DNA of 64,000 bases from Dasypus novemcinctus (taxonomy: Eukaryota; Chordata; Mammalia; Cingulata; Dasypodidae). Shown in pieces: positions 37,046 to 47,029 of this stretch. Below the pieces are notes generated by a model that did no database searches, was not told where the DNA came from, and worked only from the letters and a program-made list of their open reading frames with translations. The first letter of the stretch is position 1, and each line of letters opens with the position of its first letter. Made by a program: the position numbers and the translations under genes. The stretch covers positions 199,762,216-199,826,215 of the forward strand of contig NC_080673.1 in assembly GCF_030445035.2 (NCBI RefSeq), written 5' to 3'.

Positions 37046-37315
37046 ATGCCTAGACATCAGCAAAAAGTTACAAGCCATACTAAGAAAATGGAAGAAATGG
37101 CCCCAGTACAGGAATATATCAAAGCCCCAGAAGAGACACAGGATTTGAGACAACTAATCAGTGAGAGTCATACAAATTTCCAAAATCAAATTAATAAGTT
37201 AAAAGACATTATGGCTAAAGAGATAAAGGAAATCAAGAAGACACTGAGCAAGCACAAAGAAGAATCTGAAAATCTGAACAGAAAAGTAACAGATTATGGG
37301 AATGAAAGACGATAA
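37046..37315 (+). pseudogene. L1 ORF1 N-terminal remnant
   Basis: An 89-codon frame begins MPRHQQKVTSHTKKMEEM and contains INKLKDIMAKEIKEIKKTL, a heptad-rich coiled-coil stretch as in the N-terminal trimerisation part of L1 ORF1p. The RNA-recognition and C-terminal domains are missing, so it cannot make a working protein. The L1 sequence is cut off at about 37335. Confidence 0.6.
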
Positions 37316-37335
37316 GAATCAGAAACACATTAGAG

Positions 37336-37410
37336 AAGGGGTTCTTAACCAGGGGTCTACATGTAAATATTTCAGGGGGCCCATGAGCTTGAACTGAAAA
37401 AAATCAACTT
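37336..37410. other. Short fragment resembling a DNA-transposon end
   Basis: AAGGGGTTCTTAACCAGGGG followed by TCAGGGGGCCCATGAGCTTG looks like the terminal part of an old mammalian hAT-type element. It is cut off by the GSR retrocopy. I could not name the family and have no matching right-hand end. Confidence 0.3.
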
Positions 37411-37419
37411 ACCTTTGTT

Positions 37420-37720
37420 GGCGCGCATGGCCCTGCTGCCCCGCGCCCTGGGCGCGAGCGTGCTGTGGGGCTCCGGGCGGGCGGTGCGCGCCTCGCCTGG
37501 CTTCCCGCTGCCGCCGCGGCGTAGGCCCGCCGCCCTCTCCCGCGCCCTGGCGAGCAGGCCGCAGCCGCGGGGCCACCGCCCGCCGCCGCCGGCACCTCCT
37601 TGGACTATCTGGTGCTCGGCGGCTCTGGTGGGCTGGCCAGCGCGCGGCCGGCGGCTGAGCTCGGCGCCAGGGCCGCCGTGGTGGACAGCCACAAGCTGGG
37701 CGGCACCTGCGTGAATGGTG
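37420..37720 (+). other. CpG-rich stretch (GSR first exon)
   Basis: Dense CG dinucleotides continue from the 5' edge of the retrocopy through the transit-peptide codons. This is the CpG island part of the parent gene's first exon carried in the mRNA. It could act as a methylation target or weak promoter, which cannot be judged from sequence. Confidence 0.75.
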
Positions 37721-39918
37721 GCTGTGTGCCCAAAAAGGTAATGTGGAACACAGCTGTCCACTTTGAGCTCATGCACGACCACATTGATTATGGCTTTGAA
37801 AGCTGTGAGAGTAAATTTCATTGGCGTGTCATAAAGGAAAAGCGGGATGCCTGTGTGAGCCGCCTGAACATCATCTATCGAAACAACCTAACCAAGTCCC
37901 ATATAGAAATCATCCGTGGCCGTGCAGCATTCACAGGAGACCCCGAGCCCACGGTAGAGGTCGACGGGAGAAAATTCACGGCTCCGCACATCCTGATTGC
38001 CACAGGAGGCATGCCTTCCTTTCCACAGGAGAGCCGGATCCCTGGTGCCAGCCTGGGAATAACCAGTGATGGGTTTTTTCAAATAGAAGAATTGCCCCGC
38101 CACAGTGTCATCGTGGGCGCAGGGTACATCGCTGTGGAGATCGCCGGAATCCTTTCAGCCCTGGGCTCTAGGACCTCACTCATGATACGGCATGATAAGG
38201 TACTTAGGAATTTCGACTCAGTAATCAGTTCAAACTGCACTGAAGAGCTGGAGAACGCTGGCATAGAGGTCCTGAAATACTTCCAGGTCAGGGAAGTTAA
38301 ACAGACCTCCTCTGGCTTGGAACTCTCTATGGTTACTTCAGTTCCCAGGAGAAAACCCACCTCTACCACGATCCAGCATGTTGACTGCCTGCTGTGGGCC
38401 ATCAGGCGGGACCCCAACACCAGAGACCTTAACTTAAACGAAGTGGGTGTTCAGACTGATGACAGAGGGCATATCATCATAGACGAGTTCCAGAATACCA
38501 GTGAAAAAGGCATCTATGCAATTGGGGATGTGTGTGGAAAAGCTCTTCTTACTCGTTGCCATAGCTGTTGGCCGAAAACTTGCTCACAGGCTCTTTGAAC
38601 ACAAAGATGATTCCAAATTAGATTATGAGAACATTCCCACAGTGGTCTTCAGCCATCCCCCTATTGGGACGGTGAGGCTCACGGAAGATCAGGCCACTTC
38701 TAAATATGGAGAAGAAAATGTGAAGATCTATTCAAACTCCTTTACTCCAATGTATCATGCTATTACCAGAAGGAAAATAAAGTGTGTGATGAAAATGGTT
38801 TGTGCTGGCAAAGAGGAAAAGGTGGTCGGGATCCACATGCAAGGAGTCGGGTGTGATGAAACGTTGCAGGGCTTTGCTGTAGCTGTGAAAATGGGAGCAA
38901 CCAAGGCCGACTTTGACAACACAGTGGCCATTCACCCTACCTCTTCAGAAGAACTGGTCACGCTCCACTGAGAACCCAGAGAAACGTTGCTGGTAGCTGG
39001 GCGGGCAGAACTTCTGAAATGATCCAAATAGTCGTATTGACTTACTCTTCCAGTTTTACATATTTCTTTTAAAAAGGATCTTCTTATATTGGAAATGTTC
39101 AGTAAATAACAGAACTTCTTCATGTAATGGAAAATTTTGCTGTTGTTATCCAGGATAGATTTTCATTTGATCACATCTCATCACGATTAATACTTTAAAG
39201 TGTTTTTTTTTAAAACAGATCTTCGCTAGCTGTGATTTTTTCATTTGTTGGTTTTAGCCTCATCCCAAATATAAAACTATATGAAGTACAAGTAAATTAA
39301 TGTGCTTGAATGAGTATAGAGGAAGCTGTCAGCAGCTTGTCATAGTTTAAATAATGCAAGTGCACAGAATCTTTCTACTGTTTTGAAGCCAGTACTGTGC
39401 TCTGCATATTGCAAAGCTACTTCAAGAATGTGAACTCTCTCTAGAAATATACAACTTGAGAGTCCTATCCCCCCTTTTTGAAAAGTTTTTACTTTTTAAT
39501 TAAAAATATATGTTTTATATTAATGTTACAAGTTACCCAAATAACACAAGGTAACTATAATAACAACAAATCTACTTTAGACAGCAGTTACACTGCCCCT
39601 TATTTTTGTTCATTCTGCAGCCTTGAGGGATTGGGACAATGTCCACTCTGACTGCTTCAGGCTAAGATCTGCCCACTTTTTTTTTTATTCTTTCTTTTGT
39701 TTTAAATGATTAAACACTGTTTGTATTATTTTTATGGGCTGAAAAAGATTTGAAGAAGCTGGTTAAATATCTGGAGAACATAGTAGCAGTGATTCCTGCT
39801 TTTAGAGGCTTGAGTACTTCAAAAGTCCCTTCCTATGCTAAGAGTCATAGTTCAATGAATGCTTTCAATATTTGTCTTTGTTGTCAACTTTATCTGAAAA
39901 CTGTTCCAAAAACTTGAA

Positions 39919-39924
39919 AATAAA
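39919..39924 (+). terminator. Poly(A) signal of the GSR retrocopy
   Basis: AATAAA lies 17 bases before the encoded A-tail (39942-39951), the normal spacing for cleavage, confirming that a processed mRNA was copied. Confidence 0.88.
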
Positions 39925-40975
39925 TCATAGACTTCTTGTACAAAAAAAAAAGTAACCTTAAATAACTTGAAGAATATTCCTTGTTCATGGATAGGAAGAC
40001 TAAATATCATCATTAAGATATATATCCTACCCAAACTGGTCTACAGATTTAATGCAATCCTAATAAAAATTACAACAGCTTTTTTTAATGCACTGGAAAA
40101 ATTAACTATGAAATTTATTTGGAAGGGAAAGAGGACCCAAATAGCCAAAGACATATTGAAAAAGAAAAAGAAAATTGGAGGAATCACACTGCCAGACTTT
40201 AAAACATACTACAAAGCTATAGTGGTCAAAATGACAAGGTATTGCCACAAGGATAGACACACTGACCAATGGAACCAAATTGAGAATTCTGATATAGATC
40301 CTCATATATACAGTCATCTGATATTTGACAAGGCCACAAAGCCCACTCTACTGGGAGAGAATGGCCTCTTTCAACAAATGGTACTTGGAGAACTGGATAT
40401 CCATATGCAAGAGAATGAGAGAGGAATACCATCTCACACCTTATACAAAAATCAACGCAAGATGTGTCAAAGATCTAAATAAAAGAGCCAAGACCATAAA
40501 GACCTTGGAAGACAGTGTAGAGAAGCATCTACAGGACCTTGTAATAGGAAATGGCTTCATGAACTTCACACCCAAAGTGGGAGCTGTAAAAGAAAAAGTA
40601 GATAAATGGGACTTCCTCAAAATTAAAGCCTTTTGCACTGCAAAGAAGTTTATCAAGAAAGTGAAAAGACAGCCTACCCAATGGGAGAAAATATTTAGTA
40701 ATCTCTATATCTGAATATTAGGCTCCTAACAGATATAGAGCCTAACATCCAGCATATATCAAGAAATCCTATATCTCAAAAATAAAAAGACCACCCATTT
40801 TAAAAATGCACAAGAGATTTCAATAGATGCTTCTACAAAGAAGAAATACAAATAGCTAAAATGCACATGAAAAGATGCTCAACATCACTAGCTGCTAGAG
40901 AAATACAAATAAAAATTACAGTGAGATACCATCTTACACCCATGAGACAGGCATCTATTAAAAAAACAGAGGGTT

Positions 40976-41712
40976 GATATGCCAGCCAGGCCATGAGCCT
41001 CAGCAGAGTTGCAGCTCCTACTCTCTGGTTTTTGGACTTGCACAGGTCAGCTAACGAGGAGATGAAGATTGTCAACCACCACACCAGGGAACCTAGAGTG
41101 CCTACAACTCCAAGCAGGAGAATCACAACCATCAACCAGATAAGATCTAAGCCCTCTCTCAAAATAGAGGTGGAGAGGACATCATCAACTCAGGGTCCAC
41201 AGGATGGAGGAATAAAATATGGATTACAGTGAACTTAATGGTATTCTGCTATAGAACTATTGTGACTAGCAATGGAAGAAACTGAGGCATTGACCTGGGG
41301 AAAGTGGCCACTGTAGCTACTGAGGACATGGAGAGGGAAGAAGAGATGAGATATAGGGGTACTTTGGGGGCTTTGAGTTGTCCTAAATGATATTGCAGAA
41401 ACAGATGCAGGACTTTTTATATCCTGCCATAACCCACTGAATGTACTGGGGGAGAGTGTAAACTACAATGTAAACTATAATCCATGCAGTACAGCCGTGC
41501 TCCAAAATGTATTCACCAAATGCAAAGAATGTGCCACACTGATCAAAGAGGTGGTTGATGTGGCAGGAGTGGGGGAGTGGGGTGTGAGGTATGTGGGAAC
41601 CTCTTAGATTTCTTAATGTAACATTTTTTGTGATCTATGTATCTTTAAAAAAAAAGAGAATTTAATAAAAATATTAGAATAAAAATAAAAAACAAAAAGC
41701 AAAAAAAAAAAG
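40976..41712 (+). mobile_element. F1 retroposon nested in L1 ORF2
   Basis: It starts near GGTTGATATGCCAGCC and ends with TGTAACATTTTTTGTGATC, TATGTATCTTT and an A-rich tail to 41712. L1 ORF2 sequence (ATTAAAAAAACAGAGG before; AGAGGACTATAAG after) continues across it. The longer end with GTGATCTATGTATC is shared with the copy at 43690-46010. Confidence 0.83.
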
Positions 41713-42055
41713 AGGACTATAAGTTTTAGAGAGGATGTGAAGGAATGGGATCCCTCATCCACTGCTGGTGGGAATGTAGACATATCCAGCCATTGTGAGT
41801 GACAGTTTGATAGTTCCTCAAGAAACTAACTATAGATTTGCCATATGACCCAGAAATTCCACTCCTGGGTATATACCGAGAAGAACTGAAAACAAGAACA
41901 TGAACCAATATATGCACACCAATGTTTTTAGTAACATTCACTATTGCCAAAATTTGGAATCAACCCAAATGCCCATCAACAGATGAATGGATAAGCAAAA
42001 TGTGGTATATGCATACAATGGAATACTACTCAGCTGTAAGAAGGAATACAGTATT

Positions 42056-42545
42056 TTATTTTTTTAATGTCACATTAAAAAAAATATGGCATCCCCATAT
42101 ACCCCCAACCCCCTCACCCCATTCCCCCCATAACAACAACCTCCTCCAACATCATCAGACATTCATTGCACTTGGTGAATACATCTCTGAGCACTGCTGC
42201 ACCACATGATCAATGGTCCACATTATTGTCTACACTCTCCACCAGTCCACCCAATGGGCGATAGGAGGACATACAATGTCCAGTAACTGCCCCTGCAGTA
42301 CCAACCAGAACAATTCCGAGTCCGGAAAATGCCCCCACATCACATCTCTTCTTCCCACTCCCCACACTTAGCAGCTACCATGGCCACTTTCTCCATCTCA
42401 ATGCTACATTTACTTCCATTACTAATCACAATAGTTCCAGAATAGAATATCAGTAAGTCCACTCTAATCCATACTCTATTCCTCCATTCTGTGGACCTTG
42501 GGATGGTTATGTCCAGTCCACCTCTATGTCGAGAGTGTGCTTAGA
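42056..42545 (-). mobile_element. F1 retroposon nested in L1 ORF2, reversed
   Basis: The F1 3' end in reverse lies at the left side (TTTTTTTAATGTCACATT). Flanking TSDs are GGAATACAGTATT (42043-42055) and GGAATACAATATT (42546-42558), one mismatch. The copy is about 490 bp and 5'-truncated. Confidence 0.85.
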
Positions 42546-43689
42546 GGAATACAATATTAACACATGGGATAATATGGATGAATCTTGAGGACCTTATGTT
42601 GGGTGAAGGAAGCTAGGCATTGAAGGACAAATATTACTTGACCTCTCTGAAATGAATTAAGCCAATCAAGCTGTCTCAGAGAGCTAGAGACTGGAAGATA
42701 GGCTTACAGGAAATAGGGGGTGAGGAAGGTTGTGAGCCCATGCCTACATGGGCGAAATCTATGATAATGTGGAAGTAAGTGTGGAATGAAGGGATAAGAT
42801 GGGGGCATAGGGATACTATTGGGTGGGGCTTTGCAGGCTTGATGGGAGGGCTAAGGTTGGGAAGATAGATCAGATGGTCCATGGAATTGGGGGGAGAATT
42901 GAGGGGGAGCACATGAACACAGGAGATTGTCAGGTATGTGGTTGAAACTATTATGTTGAGAAAACTCTTTAGAAAATATAATCAGGAAGGGTTACTGGTT
43001 AAAGTTTTTGATCAGGTGCACCTGGGGCAGGTTTCTAAGGAGTGTGTGTTTTGTGTTTATCAGTGGGTGGAGACCCATACAATGAATGGGAAGGTGTTGT
43101 ACCCCCATCCTGGGGAAGCCTGCTGTTCTCAAACAGAGGGGAGGGTGTCTCTCAAGAGCATGGGTGGCTCCCAATGGGGGAAGACAGACTAGTGTGTCAA
43201 GCCCTCAGCATTGTTGCAAGTATTTATGAGTCTTGTTCTTCAAGTAGTGAAGCTTGATTGTCACTGTAGTCCCCAAGGGGAGGAGGAGAGAGGAATAGAA
43301 TAGATGGAAGAGGGGGTAATGGGGGGGGGGGTCAATGAAAGTGTTCTGCAAGATTGTGAAACAATGGATACATGCCATGTTAAATTTCTCCAAAAATTTG
43401 TATAGTCTAAAATGTAAACCATAATGTAACCAAAAATTTATAGAAGTGTACAGTCTAAAATATAAACCATAATGTAAACCATAATGGAATCAATGTTAGT
43501 AGCTATGTTTCCGTATTTGTACATCAGTTGTAGCAAATGTAACATCCACATGTAAAAAGATCATTGCTGGGGAAGCTGGAAAATGTTTTGATGTTGGGTA
43601 AATGGGAGTACCCTATATTCTATATGTGACTTTACTGTGACCTAAAACTTTTTGAAGACATAAAAAAAAACTTTTTTTTTTAAAGGATG

Positions 43690-46010
43690 TAGACACTGAG
43701 GAAGAAATAGAAGAGATTGCCCTGTCACTGTACAGACGGGGCAACACCTATTACAGTGATGAAAGGCAGAAAAAAAAATCTTTTTAATGATATTTTCCAT
43801 TTTTTTCTTACCCCAATTTATTTTTTACATTACTTTAGTTTTTCTAAATGATTATGTATTCTATTTATAATCTTTAAACCTAAAATTACTATTTTATTTT
43901 CCTACTAATTGAATTTGGCAATATATTAGGCTTTGTTTTTTAAGAAGTTTTGTAACACATTGGGGATCAACTATGGCAGGGGAGGAGCACTGGTATGGGA
44001 TGTCATTGATGGGGGATGCATGGGAGGGAGTTCTCCAGGGCATGCATATAGGGTAAATAGATATGTTCAGATGTTCATTGGGTATTGTCATAGTTGGTAA
44101 AGTTACACATGACAACTGAGGGAGTGCTGAGTTCCCATCCTGGGGAGTTCTTTCACATTCCCCAATGAAGTAGCAACACTCCCCTAAGGGCAAGCGTAAA
44201 GACCAGTGAAGGGAGGCAGACTTGGCCCAGTAATTAGGGCATCTGTCTACCACATGGGAGGTCCGTGTTTCAAACCCCTGGCCTCCTTGACCCATGTGGA
44301 GCTGGCCCATGTGCAGCACTGATGTGCTCAAGGAGTGCCGTGCCATGCAGGGGTGTCCACACGTAGGGGAGCCCCATGCACAAGGAATGCGCTCTGTAAA
44401 GAGAGCCGCCCAGCTCAAAAGAAAGTTCAGCCTGCCCAGGAATGGCACCACACACACGGAGAGCTGACACAACAAGATGACACAACAAAAAGAAACACAG
44501 ATTCCTGTGCCACTGACAACAACAGAAGCGGACAAAGAACACACAGCGAATGGACACAGAGAACAGACAACTGGGGCGGGGGTGGGGAGGGAGGGGAGAG
44601 AAATAAATAAATAAATCTTTTTTAAAAAAAAGACCAGTGAAGAAGGGTGGTCCAATGATGGTCCCTTGATACTGATAACTATGCTTATAAGCCTGTATGC
44701 TTGAAATTTCAACTAGGCCTAGAACTGCAGGGTGTCTAAGAGTTACCTACTGAAAGCCTCCATGTTGTTCAAATGTGGCCACTCTCTAAGCCAAACTCAG
44801 CAGGTAAATGTATTACCTTCACCCAGTGTGGGACATAAATCCCAGAGATGAGCCTCCCTGACACCAAGGGATTACTACTAAGCACCAGCTGGTGATGCAA
44901 CTAGAAAACAACCTTGAATAAAAGGGGGAAATGGTAAAGTCAAATTAGTTTATATAGCTAAGAGACTTCAAAATGAGTCATGAGATCATCAGAGGGGTCA
45001 TACTTATGCACTTCTCAGCAGGTTCCCAGATACAGCCAAAGTACATATGGCCCCAGGTAGTTGTACTCCTGAGGGCTAGGGAGACACCTAGGTTTTACAT
45101 TCGTGGCAGATGGCTCTGGAGTTCAGTGCCTTGCCAGTGGGCCCTACTTACAATTTGTGCTCCTGAGTGTGATGGACTTGGACTCAGATGTGGCCTCTCT
45201 ACACATGCCTCTTCTGTCACTTTTACTGAACCCGTAGTTGGTGCTGGGGTTGGTGTATGCTCAGGAGACTTGAATCTCTGGACTGTCCATGTGCCTGCTG
45301 GGCCCTAAGCCTCAGCAGAGATGTAATACCTACTCTCTGGTGCATTGTACTTTCCGAGGTCAGCTAACAGAGAGGTGAGGATGGTCAACCACCACACCAG
45401 GGAACCAAGAAAGTCTACAACTACAAGCAGGAGAATCCCATCCATGAGCCATGTGGGATCTAAGCCCTCTCTCAATTTAGAAGTGGAGTGGTCATCGCCA
45501 TCTCAGGGTCTGCAGGATGGAGGAATAAAATATGGATTAGAGTGGACTTACTGGTATTCTACCAGTATTCTAGAATTATTGTGATCCTAGCAATGGAAGA
45601 AATTATCATTGATGTGGAGACAGTGGCTATGGGAGTTGATGAGCATAGGGAGAGGGAAGAAGTAGTGTGACATGGGAGCATTTTTGGGACTTGGATTTTT
45701 CCTGAGTGATATTGCAGGGAAAGATAAGGGACATTGTATATCCTTCCATAATGCACTGAATGGGCTAGGGTAGAGTGTAAACTACAATGTAAACTATAAT
45801 CCACGTGGTGTGCCAGTGCTCCAAAATGTATTCATCAAATGCAATGAATGTGCCACACTGATGAAAGAGGTTGTTGATGTGGGAGATGTGGCTGGGGGTG
45901 GGGAGGGGGGTATATGGGAACCTCTTATATTTTTTAATGTAACATTTTGTGTGATCTATGTATCTTTAAAAAAAGGACAATAAATAAATAAGAAAGAAAA
46001 AGTCATCAAA
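43690..46010 (+). mobile_element. F1 retroposon, longest copy in the window
   Basis: About 1.9 kb of element after removing the nested SINE (44211-44628). It runs from near 43690 through all F1 landmarks (CCCAGTGTGGGACATAAATC at 44823, PECDG-type block at 45160, AGTGGACTTACTGG at 45540) to TGTAACATTTTGTGTGATC and an A-rich tail with AATAAATAAATAAG. Upstream of about 43960 the sequence differs from L1 ORF2. No clear TSD. The sense strand contains open segments without intact initiation context. Confidence 0.72.
44211..44628 (+). mobile_element. DAS-type SINE (best-preserved copy)
   Basis: A complete element: tRNA-like head (GGGAGGCAGACTTGGCCCAG as A-box region; GTTTCAAACCCCTGG as B-box region), GC-rich body with GTGTCCACACGTAGGGGAGC, the phrase ACACAACAAGATGACACAAC, and an A-rich tail ending TTTTTTAAAAAAA. 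It has a perfect 13-bp TSD, AAAGACCAGTGAA (44198-44210 and 44629-44641). Intact polymerase III boxes suggest it was transcribed in the recent past. The family is diagnostic for armadillos. Confidence 0.92.
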
Positions 46011-46360
46011 AACTTCCCAAAGATGAAAAGCCCAGGAGACAAAAAGTCACTTCCTGACTTTAAAGCATATTACTTAGCTACAGTGGTAAAAATAGCATAG
46101 CTTCGATGATGAGTTCTATCAAACATTCAAAGGCAATCTAATACCAAACTTGCTGAAGCTCTTCCAAAAAACTGAACAGAAAAGAATGCTACCAAAGTCT
46201 ATGTATGATGCTAACATCACCCTAACACCAAAACTAGATAAAAATACCAAAAGAAAAAAGAAAATTACAGACCAATATCTCTAAGGAATATGGATGCAAA
46301 AATCCTCCACAAAATACAACCCATAGCAAAAGCACATTAAAAGAAATATACATCATGAGC
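46011..46360 (+). pseudogene. Scrambled L1 ORF2 fragments
   Basis: 46050-46100 reads PDFKAYYLATVVKIA, a late ORF2 segment. It is followed at about 46105 by an earlier ORF2 segment (DEFYQTFKGN...PNLLKLFQKTEQ, with frame breaks; then MLTSP.PKLDKNTK-like). The order is the reverse of that in an intact ORF2, so pieces were joined by deletion, inversion or separate insertions. Confidence 0.65.
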
Positions 46361-47029
46361 AACTAAATTATAAGCTATTTGAGGGCTGGAGATTTTTAAA
46401 AACTTCTGTATCTTGTAAAGTAACTGTTCCAGGATTAAAAGCATGGTAAGGATTTCATAAATACTTATAAACTACTGGGGAAAAAAAAAAAAGGGCATAC
46501 CACAGAATTCCTTGGTTTAACCAACAGCAATTTATTGCTTATGGTTTCAGAGGCTAGAAGGCTTTCTTCTTTATGGGGTTGGTAGCACTCTGATCAATTA
46601 GTAATCCTTGTGTTCTTTGGTTTCCCCTTCAAACAGCAGTCTCCTCTTCTTTTTCTTCCAGGTTTTGTTGACTTCCAGCTTCTGGCTCCTCCTCATGGCT
46701 TTCTGTCTTACAAGGCCTCCAGTTATAGGATTTAGGCCCATCTCAATTTTCTTAGCCATACCATAACTAAAAATAACATCTTCAGAAAGTCCTATTTACA
46801 ATGGGTTCACCCACACAGGAATGGATTAAAAACATGTTTTTTTCTGGGGGTACATAACTCAAACAACCACACGGTAGGAATTTAATATAAGCCAACATCA
46901 TAATCCCTCATGAGACACAAGGAGAAAGTTCTTCCTTCTTGTTCCTGATGTACTACAAGAAGCTAGAACAGAGCTGGGCACATGAAGGTGCTCAAATGCT
47001 TGTTAAATAGAAGGAAAGAAATGGAAAAT
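46361..47029. repeat. Old interspersed repeat around 46490-46880, otherwise unassigned
   Basis: The segment AGCAATTTATTGCTTATGG, AGAGGCTAGAAGG and later ATTTAGGCCCATCTCAATTT, ending GGGGGTACATAACTCAAAC, has the organisation of a widespread old mammalian repeat, but I cannot name it safely. An A-run occurs at 46481-46492. Confidence 0.35.

Larger units (their letters stand above)
35385..37335 (+). mobile_element. L1 5' region: 5'UTR-like part and start of ORF1
   Basis: From GGGTGGACTAGAAAGACAGG the sequence resembles a xenarthran L1 5'UTR and leads into an ORF1-like start at 37046. It is interrupted by an F1 fragment (35571-35840) and a SINE (36395-36793). It stops near 37335, where another sequence begins. 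The rest of ORF1 and most of ORF2 are absent. Confidence 0.55.
37411..39951 (+). pseudogene. GSR: Glutathione reductase (GSR) processed pseudogene
   Basis: An intronless copy of the whole GSR mRNA: CpG-rich transit-peptide region, coding part, ~970-bp 3'UTR, poly(A) signal and a 10-A tail. GSR reduces glutathione disulphide using NADPH and FAD. The start is ATG at 37427 (MALLPRALGASV) and the stop is at 38969-38971. The redox pair is kept as CVNGGC (Cys codons 37708 and 37723; the family has CVNVGC), as are the NADPH loop [11 protein letters not shown], the FAD motif YAIGDVCG and the active-site His in HPTSSEE (38933). Defects: a frame change near 37575, one Gly missing from the first dinucleotide-binding loop (GGSGG for GGGSGG), and a 2-base deletion at 38554/38555 that shifts the frame. 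There are no other stops, so it is a fairly recent retrocopy. No clear TSD is seen. Confidence 0.93.
39967..42680 (+). pseudogene. L1 ORF2 pseudogene (3' half)
   Basis: Frame pieces 39967-40482 and 40325-40714 hold phrases typical of the region after the reverse transcriptase domain (LPDFKTYYKA, DQWNQIE, WDFLKIKAFCTAKKFI). The C-terminus follows after the insertions as WNQPKCPSTDEW and KMWYMHTMEYYSA at about 41958-42030. A frameshift near 40440, several stops, and the two nested elements make it non-functional. The endonuclease and core RT domains are absent. Confidence 0.82.
39952..43683 (+). mobile_element. L1 3' part: ORF2 C-terminal half and 3'UTR
   Basis: The copy begins directly after the GSR A-tail inside ORF2, runs to a 3'UTR with G-rich stretches (42840-42910, 43321-43331) and ends in AAAAAAAAA at 43672. 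Two F1 insertions split it (40976-41712 sense; 42056-42545 antisense). Pieces of ORF2 before and after each insertion are in the right order, so it is one L1 with later nested insertions. Confidence 0.82.

Noticed and set aside
38079..38420. A 113-codon minus-strand open frame inside the GSR copy
   Set aside because: It is the antisense shadow of the GSR coding sequence.
39952..40714. An active L1
   Set aside because: It lacks the 5' half including the endonuclease and RT core, has a frameshift near 40440 and carries two nested insertions.
43321..43331. A G-run as a possible quadruplex regulatory site
   Set aside because: It is part of the G-rich L1 3'UTR and only one long run is present; nothing indicates a separate function.
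44211..44300. A functional tRNA gene
   Set aside because: The tRNA-like head is the promoter part of a SINE with a body, an A-tail and a TSD; it cannot fold into a normal cloverleaf by eye.
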